Source: Nicoliella spurrieriana
GTDB lineage: Bacteria; Bacillota; Bacilli; Lactobacillales; Lactobacillaceae
Direction: 5' to 3'
DNA length: 64,000 nucleotides
NCBI RefSeq assembly: GCF_023380205.1
Contig: NZ_CP093361.1
Coordinates: forward strand, 682,001 to 746,000
Shown here: positions 59,801 to 63,008 of the stretch, piece by piece
Position numbering within the stretch: position 1 is the stretch's first letter
How the letters are laid out: every line of letters begins with the position of its first letter
Translations under genes and position numbers: made by a program
The notes under the pieces: generated by a model
What the model was told of the DNA's origin: nothing
Database searches by the model: none
What the model saw: the letters and a program-made list of their open reading frames with translations, nothing else

Positions 59801-61120
59801 GCTCAACTGCTTGCTAGTCAAGCTGCTAGCCTCGCTGCTTCTGCGACTGATAATTCCGCATTAGCTAGCTACGCCGTGGCTGCTAGTTCGGCTTCGACCA
59901 CGATCACTTCGGCGTCTGCCGATGCTGTGATTGCTAACAGTATTGCTAGTTCAGCGACCAACGTTGCCAATGCGGCTGCTTCTGCTGCATCGATTGCTGC
60001 TGCTAATGTCAACAAGGCCAACGCAGCTGCTAGTTCCGCTAACGTTGCTGCTTCGACGGCTTACGCACAGGGGAATCAATCACTTGGTGATAGCTATGCT
60101 TCCCAAGCTTCCCAAGCTGCGGCTTCCGCTGCTTCGGCTACCACGCAATTGCAAAGTGCCAATGCTACGTTGTCATCAGCCACCAGCGTTGCGCACTCCG
60201 CTGCTCAGCGGGCTGCTAGTGATTATCAAATCATCATTATGGCTGCGAAGGTCATCTTTGATGGGCAATCCAACATCGCTTCGGCCACTAGTAGTGTTGC
60301 CTCATCCGTGGCTAATGATTACTACAATCGTGGGTTAGCCGATGCCAAGAATGATAGTGCGAAGGACTCTGCCTACGCTAGTTATCCTTCCTACACGGGC
60401 GCCTACGATGGTTATCGTGATGCTTACAAGGGTAAGACTGCGAAGACCGACTTCACCGGCCAATCCAGCGTTTACGCTGCGGACTACGCCGCTGCATACG
60501 CGGCCGGCCACGCTGCTTACTTGAAGCAGGTCCGGGCTGGAAAGGCGGCTGCTCAGAAGTCACCTTACTACTCTAAGGCTTCGCTCAAGAACAAGTCGGC
60601 CGGCTACAAATTCGGGTACGTCAATGCCTTTAATGCTAGGTTGAAGAAACACCCAATCTACATTTACAATACCAAGGGGCTCTATGTTCATACGCAGGCG
60701 ACCTTCGGTCAGAAGACCCGCTTGAAGGGGTATGCTAAGAAACCACAAAACAAGATTTCTGAATTTAAGGTCTCCAGAATTGCCCTTTCCAAGAGTGGCT
60801 TGATCCGTTACTACATCAAGAGTCACTTGAGCAGTAGTGTCACGAAGGGTTACTTGACCGCAAACCGGAACTTTGTTGTGAATGCTTACTACACCAAGCG
60901 TGAACAGGCGGCTGCTAAATCCAATACCATTCAAGTAATTAACAAGAAGGGGATTCGGGTTCACAACAGCACCACCTTCGGTTCCAAGACTGGTCAATAC
61001 CACAAGCAAGGAGCCAAGCTCCACGTTGACAGAGTGGTTAAATACAAGGGCTTAACCAGGTTCTACATCGGCCATGGTAAGTACATCACAAGTAACAAAA
61101 AATTTGTGAAGTTTATCTAA
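38807..61120 (+). CDS. Giant secreted adhesin-like protein 3, 7,437 aa
   Basis: ATG 38807 follows AGGGGAG by 8 bases and aligns with the gene 2 start; an in-frame GTG at 38723 lies in the promoter region and is rejected. Residues 1-48 are the export leader (KVLRKVKKQWVV, hydrophobic core, likely cleavage after GRANA). A Ser-rich linker and a Gly/Ser/Asn stretch (GINGSNGSSGSDGSNGSNG, about bases 39609-39660) follow. Then come a Tyr/Asn-rich region, a pectate-lyase-like beta-helix (about 601-1053), a beta-rich module to about 1222, the Ala/Ser array (about 1222-7165), a Tyr/Gly/Lys linker (YTGAYDGYRDAYKGK) and two C-terminal modules (DUF5776-like from about 7,285, then SLAP-like). It is a paralogue of gene 2, colinear throughout but with 14 fewer array units. 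Adhesin function is inferred from domains only. Confidence 0.93.
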   Translation: MLYNKFEYDKVNDQKVLRKVKKQWVVVSLSMLAILGGTALEQSGRANAETVDSSANVSQKATTTSGTYGESSGAATTQSATSANDSATNTTESVQSGSTQTDSSTASATSTNGSNPSASSTVSSSADTSAATSSTNTSTGSSASSDTSATVSSSASASSSAESNGSSSATDSQSSSSTTDSSSASADSSAASAAVSAGFAAASSAAQAGTTAPSSADANFNKGVSEYASSVAAASSSASNHDGSSDLDQTAKSLANGLSLRDADGNDDGINGSNGSSGSDGSNGSNGSNSADSASSAEYSSAYSLAFSAASNGSSYSASGSVDSNVASAISAAQVAYSAYSSAFSAAFIAASNAALAGKSAVTSSVSGYNDGLQAYYAANAGAVSAWNSLHPDDLKSADSAASFNASNAYYVAGYNATIDGFNKYNALNSSAGTQSGSAIYGANGIGQTTSVTSGSVNRNTSAQVVNSPSDSSEATSGNDVQQGTAGNLTGTGVNTAAPTQSLAYNYAVDYFLGRQGAYDAETGRWNGADGSGAYTVLNTKANTNNPYIQAYNGANDAINNEQSGNNYFSVTNLTAAQQSANSTNYNYGYNDVANKVNNQNIVFVTYNTSSKNISSFFTRGYINGNSEMRFTSDFNATSADVTGTAYGSNMNMIVNGQNHIVDMQKWHYNPYNINSLTVENMAKMYAWNIYGPVNLYNSTSGSLTYRNINFEGSQLFYGSSLPNVYIDGGVSAISEGRYTSPFNKNFGTQNNNQQNMQITNLELLPNSYYYGQTEDGNVIELGGSLKLDQGSTMTLAPGGSGGENAGSFSRNGQTGNEGLAITGGGATINQGATLNIIPRDNQADAMVNSGYVNINGGTMNVTYNNAPSDGDPIWIKGSLNVQNGGSFNVHGAGAGFAGFGGNMVTVTNASINVQNRGNMSIYTDGQTTNKGLTLLKNYKSQVTINNPGTNVFLSKNGINNDAGGKGVGNFFNTTPINAYAVKAQVDDQTDEKPQYLVTINGSSGNVVQVYDQNGKQVADPTITNFDNANSQYLAFHAVPTVFLNGTPVLSQNANAASNYNVNANLQLNNVNSTDGYVYVRVQTNGTDEKPAAGDNTSNTTTDSNGMLTDPDQPTSTGGDSDYRNAYTTAIPVSAFTNNGNGTYSYSYSHSIDAIKAPTKPIDVIVTAQYQVTNSSIEIKNNGSNTNVINLSHNPATSPVTNSNTTVNGTITDNAIVVNQTGNYNTAAQTANSSTASYASLAASVTSAATSYSSVASSASAVVDSYNSNAHSLAKDSNLVSDASLSSAFASASSAINSYTADAKSQSSIASSASSAASSAFAAALAASSAASSAAAVTASAIVAFSSAASLSTQPSVASAQNSINSNASSASSIASSAASAALSLSAAVTSINADGQKAALQAINDQSAAEVQALVLNSVATSLANSFAGKADSENSQISSNASATNQDVASVASIASLYPSNSAIQSDKASADAASAMMSSASSAGSAANAEALNNKSLAASASAAASSAAATVSAANATFNSQVAAAQNLASNGYSASAQSTLTSALIAYAGASSARVVLQNANKATLNANVAASSAESVVAENVKSAGPAATALSNASSAAASANSTATSIANSNGGSAVTAANDASKAASSAATGASNGASDAANASSRANSVSVNASGASANNQLASSANSAATQAYTQIQAIVSNNPNNSQLTSAASAASSATSVATSAANAASDANSAAQAAKQSADTANAKASSANTAASQAATAASSASVVASEAAAKGDQSAASIAASSAIAAASQASAAASDAASANDDASTASNAAANASSVASSAASAAASANVIVQSANSVANSIAGGASSAANAAASYANQASVSASQASDSATNSNDGANSASSAAGSYASAADATSSEAGSSSSAVTAAQSAINSLISSNPSSTSAFSAASATISSASAATSSATGNLNSASTSASSASSAAGSYAASASYYANQASIQAAIASSYASAAAFAAKNENTESATSAAASASIAASNAASYNTSAAAARDSAASEASKASAANSVASSASAVISNAAHDASSAAASAAQAAGENAASDADNNASSAASAAALAKSAASNAFSGADSAAADAGKYSSAASSASNQAAQSMGSVTSAQTAISSMASDNPNDPTVKSAAGTIASASAAASSAASDATSANSAANSASVAASDAASQAHSAASSADSAAASASNFASLAHSAASAGDVSLANSYANDASSANDNAQSAKASAESASNSANSQVAAASSAAAKAASASNAMQSIASEAAAAEQAAAKAVAGQNTNKQASAYASTADSASVVASTAATGSAQGASDASNTASHANSVSVTASDVASSNVAASTAASSANSYASAVNSIASANLTNPTISSANSTVNAAASAANSASSDAASANSAAQSAKSRADSDNAKAASANAAASAAASAAHSASAVASQAVANGNTSVAASALSAAAEAAASATSAASDASNANADAASAASDVDRASTVASNAANVASNANSVAASAAADANKQLDSGYAAAASDAAAKAKADSVAASGANGSAALNGNDAALKSSQASVSAIQAGDATSSVNSAASTVSALNSLNSANPAVASASSVVASASSVANSASADATLASSAANSAKAAADSATASAVAASTAASDAAVKASSYAADAQSAHGPAASSLASQAASAAGDADSALASANSASNAANSAAQQATSAALRAASDQALATSAANDAASAANNASSVIAAGISSANSSVSSAGSDVASAVTTGTSAVSGATSASSATSQASASANSSNSLASSAANNANLDAQDAAAIASANPSNASIASAASQAASAAGTASFAASLTSSASQTASSASSVASSAANVATSANNDVSAANSDYASAASVAAAAAKTSNSALASSAASAAASAAARAKSGAVLASSATAIASSAAIDGTSAAAKAASAAAVASSANSVANAADSAANSMNSAKPANSASAASAGNSTATSAVAATSSAAGVTGPAASATSTDASNADSYAKVASDANAGAGSSASLANSDTSAVNSYASQFPTNSLISSAAVVASSANSVVNSASSDAASANSVAENAKSTADSASNDASHQNSVAKSAASAASAASLNAAAAYAAGSTTAGDRYARQASQAATDASSAATQAQSDSSAASSAVVAASSAAATATSASSVAASAAKVVTGAFDDASSAASAADGYASGADSDAKKASSAASVAASNAAATSTDQSGVTSASSVVSSATSTATSVASATTSASAAISAASSIAAAGGHSDDPQISSDASTASSAASVASAANSTVSSAASDFNSASVDASSAIASASAASSAANDAASAARSAANVASSAAAAGDNAAASSASAVASQQAASAIAASTAAASARTSADSASTAAAKAASAAAAAANVASSANAVQSSAANDAQSRAASLNPTDSTANSMRASNAASAAASNAAATDSYAKVASDANADTQPTASSAGSSASVASSATAVVNSFAKQYPSNATIAAVNTAANNANSAASSAGTDASIAASQASAANSSAQAAKVVADSAASVASSANSVAASAASASPFDSAAASQAAADAESANAVASSAQTNASSAASAAQSASNRAAIDSSLASSAAQAASGAASTATSVGNALASANSVASSANPAASSAASDATSYASGQPNGPSDADNAASHAASVSVVASSVASAYNSASSMAASANDADDSAQSVASANPGNSALQSAVSIANSYAQNASAAKSAAAIANSAVQSAKSQADVASSTAASANSAANSAAQAASLASDATSRAVANGDQNAAASQAVVASQQASIAASEAAVAKAANTDGSNAASVASSAAANYNSASSALSSAAGSLAEALNSFNSAANSGYASAADAAAARAAQDHSDASSANSAAAINGNDAAQRSTQASVSSSQASSETGAVNSASAAVSALNQQNSANPVVASASSVVASASSVANSASADATIASASASSAKAAADAATASAVAASSAASSAAAKASSAASAAKGAQGPSAASLTSQAIAAANDADVAASNASTASNAANAATQSAASAALRAASDQALASNAARDAKNAANDASNAIAAGISSANSVVSSAGSDVSSASAAGSSAAVATSSASDATSQASAQTNLDSASASSAANSANLDAQDAAAIAAANPGNASLAAAAAKASSAASVASSANTVASSASQTASSAAIVASSANVVASSANNDISAANNDYASASAVEASAAKTSNSALASSAASAAASAAARAKSGAAIASQAAATASAAAVDGSNAVTAGDSAAAVANSAASDAFAADSAANAMNTAKPLDPAASASAGNSVAASAVSVTSFATSVADPISDIASTDASAADSYAKVASAANTGTGSDASLATSATSAVNSYASQFPTNTLISSAAAVANSANAVVNSASSDAASANSVAANAKSVADAASNDASQQASVADSANTAAIAASSAASSAYAAGSTAAGDRYARQASLAANDASSATSAAKNDSTAASSAVVAASNAASTAVSASSVAASAAANVVSAFSTASNAAQAAGGYAGGADSDAKKASSAASVANSNVAAASSDQTSVASASSVVESAQSAATSVASATTSASAAIAAASSIATAGGHSADPQIASDASTASAAASVASAANAVVSSAASDFTSASAAASSAIASANVASASANDAASAARSAANVASSAAAAGDNVTAASASSVAPQQAASAIAASNAASAARTSADSETAAAAKAASEAASAAAVASSANAVQSSAANDAQSRAASLNPADPTANSARASNAAAATLSNASATGSYASIASVANDGAQTTAPQAGQSSSQASSATSVVNSLASQYPSNAAISAANNAANAANSAASSAASDAVTAANQASAAKSSAVAASQSAAVAVVIANNASSTAASLASAQPFDSAASLALSSAASAADSANASAAVAQSTASTAASAAQSASNRAATDSSLASSAAQAAQAAQAAALNTTQALSTAASAAAAAPGAGKYVSAASSAASSATSAASSAGSNAGNAVASAAATTSDTATLSATSSVVASVVAANPSDASVAAAASTVASYVAAGASASAAGAQAASQAVVDSSAASVAADQAASQYAAAVNASNAAKSYADAANSYAQTGDSANAALNSSLADSAVAAASQAALTGSSYANAAVSAAQQATTQSQSAASAKTATQSAASAAGQVQLSLTNSVAQVNSAASSEASSAQPVAASASADASAAASGVVVNSSAAAVSSSNASSANDAASTAASNAATVASTAASVAAANPKDASIASEAAQAASANAVASSAASVAVQASSAAWTASSTASSANVVAASANTATDSFSAVASTEAAAAYQASNAGNMAAAKSHADAASNAAANAAAQAVVADSASAAASQAAVAGSAAASRAASAQATAQSAAVAASTAGNFASSASSFNSSDAVTGSSTAASANSAAASFAGGAAGNADDANSNDQLASKYASEASSATSGANLSASSVSSAATSAGAVVAANPRNSAISNAAAAINSANVVASSANSDAVLANSQAASAKADADAANNTASSQSSLAKQAAAQASTASANASLAYATKDYAAGNSYTAAAVAAASNASNANSAAASAAAAVKSATDVASSADGRAIADSKAAASAALSASAAVDALNSAVTTQNSQISVANANSSAASSAASDASAASVNADSNSASAAANSSAASLAAAQTSSSVSLAGSYTNDASVASSVAAQNSADPATVSALSSDVAVASSANARANAANQAASDASSVATAASSAASSAVGSASTANAVASSANRTASKLASQAASAAATGKSSDADRYNTLASAAAKSAADATASAQAAAQVVASANSVAASATQAAQSASSTAISAGSLASSAASDAQSRAANFDADLSKKRASNASVATDSHAGEIASDSGVVSSASSVTKSAISAANKASSSADKATSATDSLASANPENAVVSAANSTAHSASAVASNAASDAVVASGIVSSASAVVSSASSVVSDAQQAASNAYSTASSAASVAGDPTITAESRAAARSAAKVAADSGAAQEALASSAATDASNAAAAASQAAGRASRDQSIASTAAAQAAAAQQAAQTAVNNGASYNRAADSAATAAAGADTTASNAAAGADQDASLASSYASQASASTSQAVSGNASVSNAAAEATSISSSNPTNTVVSAAASTATSAAVVASAATSDAVIANSQAQAAKQTASQAASSADSASAAASSANVIAVSAASAAKSYASAGDESAAQSANAIASNQAATAVSAASVAVLASNTASVAVQSASSASVRAASDAAAVGSALSIANSANAAASAAAEAGKQGLAKADATTSEATSADTAAANAASGAGSDAALASKYASQASSSTSEAATGDAVVNTNTSQVNSIASANPANKLVSSAAVVANSASIAASSATSDAVIANSNAQAAKSTASAAASAATSNSSAASAAASLAASVAVTAKSFASAGDPSAAETANSTAASYANAASAAAAQAVSDSSTASSATVVASDNATRAASDAAVVSGAVQAVLSANSAAASAAANGAKGTSSADASSSQAASDNAAASADASGADSNAALASKYASQASVSTSQTAETTASANSINSATSSIAVAHPSNAVIKSVASVASSATSVAQSANSDAITANSVAQSAKSAASAAAASADAASKVASSTATLAASYATAAKSYATAGDESAAAAANASAVDQTSIASSAAVQAHTGSVDASTAAQAASSASVRAALDSSIAAHQLSIAAVAGSMAASAANQQSADAQSASAATSQAAATSVATASKAASAASANTATTSIASAVSANNANTQSANNDAASAANQATSLAANAQQNSSAQSFAIQAMSAQQTAASAAALAASANSTAQSAKSAASAQNSIASGANSMATILNRDAASYASAASAAASAGDYSAVSSYNALVNSANSAAAGYYNMASSANSAASAQASIAAAAQSTVASANSVAMVARANAQYAAAAAYNVTHLSNNASKYAAAASTANSYAVSAASAVSADQNTAGMYSSVASSYTSSTFLPASSAQLLASQAASLAASATDNSALASYAVAASSASTTITSASADAVIANSIASSATNVANAAASAASIAAANVNKANAAASSANVAASTAYAQGNQSLGDSYASQASQAAASAASATTQLQSANATLSSATSVAHSAAQRAASDYQIIIMAAKVIFDGQSNIASATSSVASSVANDYYNRGLADAKNDSAKDSAYASYPSYTGAYDGYRDAYKGKTAKTDFTGQSSVYAADYAAAYAAGHAAYLKQVRAGKAAAQKSPYYSKASLKNKSAGYKFGYVNAFNARLKKHPIYIYNTKGLYVHTQATFGQKTRLKGYAKKPQNKISEFKVSRIALSKSGLIRYYIKSHLSSSVTKGYLTANRNFVVNAYYTKREQAAAKSNTIQVINKKGIRVHNSTTFGSKTGQYHKQGAKLHVDRVVKYKGLTRFYIGHGKYITSNKKFVKFI
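46583..53881 (+). repeat. Higher-order repeat in gene 3, about 3.99 kb, 1.8 copies
   Basis: Copy D is 46583-50572 (unit lengths 654, 687, 678, 657, 657, 657) and copy E 50573-53881 (654, 687, 678, 657, 633). The 678-bp unit with a PQISSDA or PQIASDA hinge is also found in copy C of gene 2 but not in copies A and B. Both genes end the block with the same 633-bp unit, so the block boundary predates the separate expansions. Confidence 0.87.
57212..59200 (+). repeat. Tandem 663-bp units, gene 3 tail array (3 intervals)
   Basis: Hinge asparagine codons start at 57212, 57875, 58538 and 59201, so three intervals of exactly 663 bp. This is the short version of the arrays in gene 1 (at least 7 intervals) and gene 2 (10). 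Confidence 0.92.
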
Positions 61121-61137
61121 TCACTAGGTCATGATTT

Positions 61138-61187
61138 AAAAAACACCATTTAATCAGTGTTGATACTGATTAAGTGGTGTTTTTTTT
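61138..61187 (+). terminator. Intrinsic terminator of giant gene 3
   Basis: The arms 61138-61158 and 61165-61185 (core AACACCATTTAATCAGT) pair over 21 positions with a single G-U pair and a 6-base loop GTTGAT. A run of T residues ends at 61187. It separates the giant gene from the transporter operon. Confidence 0.92.
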
Positions 61188-61199
61188 GGTGGCTAGCGG

Positions 61200-61227
61200 T
61201 TGCCCGAATTTGTTCGAGTGCTATAAT
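61200..61227 (+). promoter_or_regulatory. Promoter of the MFS transporter operon
   Basis: The perfect -10 box TATAAT (61222-61227) is preceded by TG one base upstream (extended -10, TGCTATAAT). A weak -35 box TTGCCC (61200-61205) sits 16 bases upstream. Transcription would start near 61234, about 37 bases before the ATG. I see no operator-like inverted repeat. Confidence 0.75.
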
Positions 61228-61270
61228 AAATTACATCATCATTCTTAATAAAAAAGGGGACATCCATTAG

Positions 61271-62524
61271 ATGACGCAAAACAATGCTTGGAAACGGAAC
61301 TTATGGGTCCTATGGTTTGGGACCTTTATTGATGGGATGGGATTTAGTGAGGTCATCCCGTTCCTGTCACTTTACGTTGGCTACCTGGGGCATTATTCCA
61401 AGGGTGAACTATCGATGCTAAGTGGATTGGTCTACTCAGCATCCTACGTGGTGGTGATGCTGACCGCGCCGATTTGGGGTCGGTTCGCAGATCGGCACGG
61501 GCGGAAACGAATGGTACTCCAAACGGCCCTGGGGTCTGCAATCACGTTGGGACTAATGGGCTTAGTGACTAACGTGTGGCAGCTAGTCTTGCTACGGGTG
61601 TTGCAAGGCTTCTTTGCCGGGGTGATTCCGAATTCGACCGCCTTAGTGGCGACTGAGACCCCCAAGGAACACGCCGGCTATGCCATGGGGATCATTACGA
61701 CCGGATATGTCGGGGGCAATCTAATTGGCCCGATTTTAGGGGGCATTTTAGCCCGCATCTTTACGATTCGGATCACGTTCTTGATTACCGCCGGCTTTTT
61801 ACTGGTGTCATTTTTGATTACCTGGTTCTTCGTCAAGGAAACTTTCAAGCCGGATCCGGAACGGGCCAAAACACCACTGTTTGATATTCATTTATTACGT
61901 GGTTTTCCGAAGCCCCGGTTTGTTATTTGGATGCTTTCTGCGACCGTAATCATCCAAGCCGGGTTATTTTCCATTTACCCGATCATTAGTTTATTGGTCA
62001 AGCAATTGATGCATGATCGCGGCCCGGTCACGATCGTTGCCGGATTGATTGCTTCACTCCCCGGAATTTCCATGTTTTTGACCTCCTCGATTTGGGGCCG
62101 CATTGGGGATACCCACGGGACGCAACGGGTCTTGATTCTGGGGATCGTGTTCTCTGGAATCCTGTACTTCCCCCAGGCCTTCACCACGAGTGTGGTAACG
62201 CTTGGGATTCTCCGCTTCCTGGTCGGGGCTGCGAATGCGGCAGTGTACCCCACGATTCAAACGATGTTAGCCAAGGAAACGCCTAGTAATATGACGGGGA
62301 TGGTCTTTAGTTTGAATCAGGCTGCCCAGGCACTGGGGGCCGTAATTGGTTCGATGATCGGTGGGGTCATTTCAAACCTCTTTGATTACAGTGGGGTCTT
62401 CATCTTTAATACGCTGATGTTATTATTTGTGTTAGTATTAATCCTGTGGCGGGTTCCCGAACTGCGTTGGAACGCAGGTAGGGCGACCAGCCAAAACGTT
62501 AGAAAGGAAGATCAGGATGGCTAA
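61271..62524 (+). CDS. MFS multidrug-efflux-type transporter (DHA1 family, PmrA-like)
   Basis: A 417-aa membrane protein, the usual length for 12-helix drug:H+ antiporters, which export hydrophobic or cationic compounds using the proton gradient. Family motifs are visible: motif A GRFADRHGRKRM (residues 70-81), motif B around LLRVLQG (107-113) with Arg109, and antiporter motif C GNLIGPILGG (149-158) in helix 5. A second GRIGDTHG loop lies in the C-terminal half, as expected from the internal duplication. The sequence resembles streptococcal PmrA and, more distantly, NorA/Bmr; the substrate cannot be read from sequence. ATG 61271 follows AGGGGA by 10 bases. The gene has its own promoter and overlaps the next gene by 8 bases. 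A close paralogue starts at 63009. Confidence 0.9.
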   Translation: MTQNNAWKRNLWVLWFGTFIDGMGFSEVIPFLSLYVGYLGHYSKGELSMLSGLVYSASYVVVMLTAPIWGRFADRHGRKRMVLQTALGSAITLGLMGLVTNVWQLVLLRVLQGFFAGVIPNSTALVATETPKEHAGYAMGIITTGYVGGNLIGPILGGILARIFTIRITFLITAGFLLVSFLITWFFVKETFKPDPERAKTPLFDIHLLRGFPKPRFVIWMLSATVIIQAGLFSIYPIISLLVKQLMHDRGPVTIVAGLIASLPGISMFLTSSIWGRIGDTHGTQRVLILGIVFSGILYFPQAFTTSVVTLGILRFLVGAANAAVYPTIQTMLAKETPSNMTGMVFSLNQAAQALGAVIGSMIGGVISNLFDYSGVFIFNTLMLLFVLVLILWRVPELRWNAGRATSQNVRKEDQDG

Positions 62525-62936
62525 AAATTTAAGAATTGTCGAACTAGCTGATGGCGGGTTAGATCAGGCGGTCATGGCCCAGCCAGCAGTCGACCTACCG
62601 ACGAAGCAGTTAGCCGACTTGTTGTACCGCAGTCAATACAAATCTGAAAATCAGGGGATTTACGTTGCGCCATACGAATCCTACCATGCTGACTCGGATA
62701 CCTATGATGCACAGGAACCATACGATCAATACTTGGAACACATGATCGCTGATTACCTGGGTGAATTTGCAACGATTCGCGAAGAAGCCCAAAGGCATTT
62801 CCACCGTGAAATGTCGGTCGGCTACTACGTCGAATTATTCATTGCCCGCCTGCATCGCAAGTTTGAGAACCACCAAGATGTCGGGTCGTTGGTGATGGTC
62901 GATGGGTATGAAAAAGAACTGACTGAATTAAAATAA
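62517..62936 (+). CDS. Hypothetical protein, 139 aa, translationally coupled to MFS gene
   Basis: I do not recognise this family. The ATG (62517) overlaps the last 8 bases of the transporter gene, with GAAAGGA 8 bases upstream, so translation is probably coupled. The protein is soluble-looking, with no signal or membrane segment. It is rich in Asp, Glu, Tyr and His, with an acidic, Tyr-rich centre (about residues 47-75) and a probable helical C-terminal half (FHREMSVGYYVELFIARLH). Being sandwiched between two related efflux genes suggests an accessory or stress-related role, but nothing in the sequence shows one. A terminator follows directly. Confidence 0.8.
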   Translation: MAKNLRIVELADGGLDQAVMAQPAVDLPTKQLADLLYRSQYKSENQGIYVAPYESYHADSDTYDAQEPYDQYLEHMIADYLGEFATIREEAQRHFHREMSVGYYVELFIARLHRKFENHQDVGSLVMVDGYEKELTELK

Positions 62937-62941
62937 TAAAT

Positions 62942-62977
62942 AGGAATGCCGTCCGTTGCGAGGAGCATTCCTTTTTT
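62942..62977 (+). terminator. Intrinsic terminator after the 139-aa gene
   Basis: AGGAATGC (62942-62949) pairs with GCATTCCT (62965-62972), and a short inner helix TCC/GGA extends it after a 2-base bulge. T-run 62972-62977. Only 31 bases separate it from the next start codon. Confidence 0.8.
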
Positions 62978-63008
62978 AACGCAAATTAATAATAAGGAGG
63001 AATTGATA

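Larger units (their letters stand above)
42470..60310 (+). repeat. Ala/Ser array of giant gene 3, 25 marked units
   Basis: Hinge markers lie at 43193, 43889, 44564, 45236, 45926, then the higher-order block (46583-53881), then 53882, 54548, 55223, 55895, 56555, 57212, 57875, 58538 and 59201. Interval lengths between the higher-order block and the tail (666, 675, 672, 660, 657) match gene 2 at the same positions (666, 675, 687, 660, 657). The array ends in Tyr-containing capping units like those of genes 1 and 2. Confidence 0.9.

Noticed and set aside
61353-61541. Antisense frames within the MFS genes (such as 61353-61541, 61975-62253 and 62825-63133)
   Set aside because: They lie opposite well-supported transporter or operon genes, have no ribosome binding site and show no recognisable protein features.
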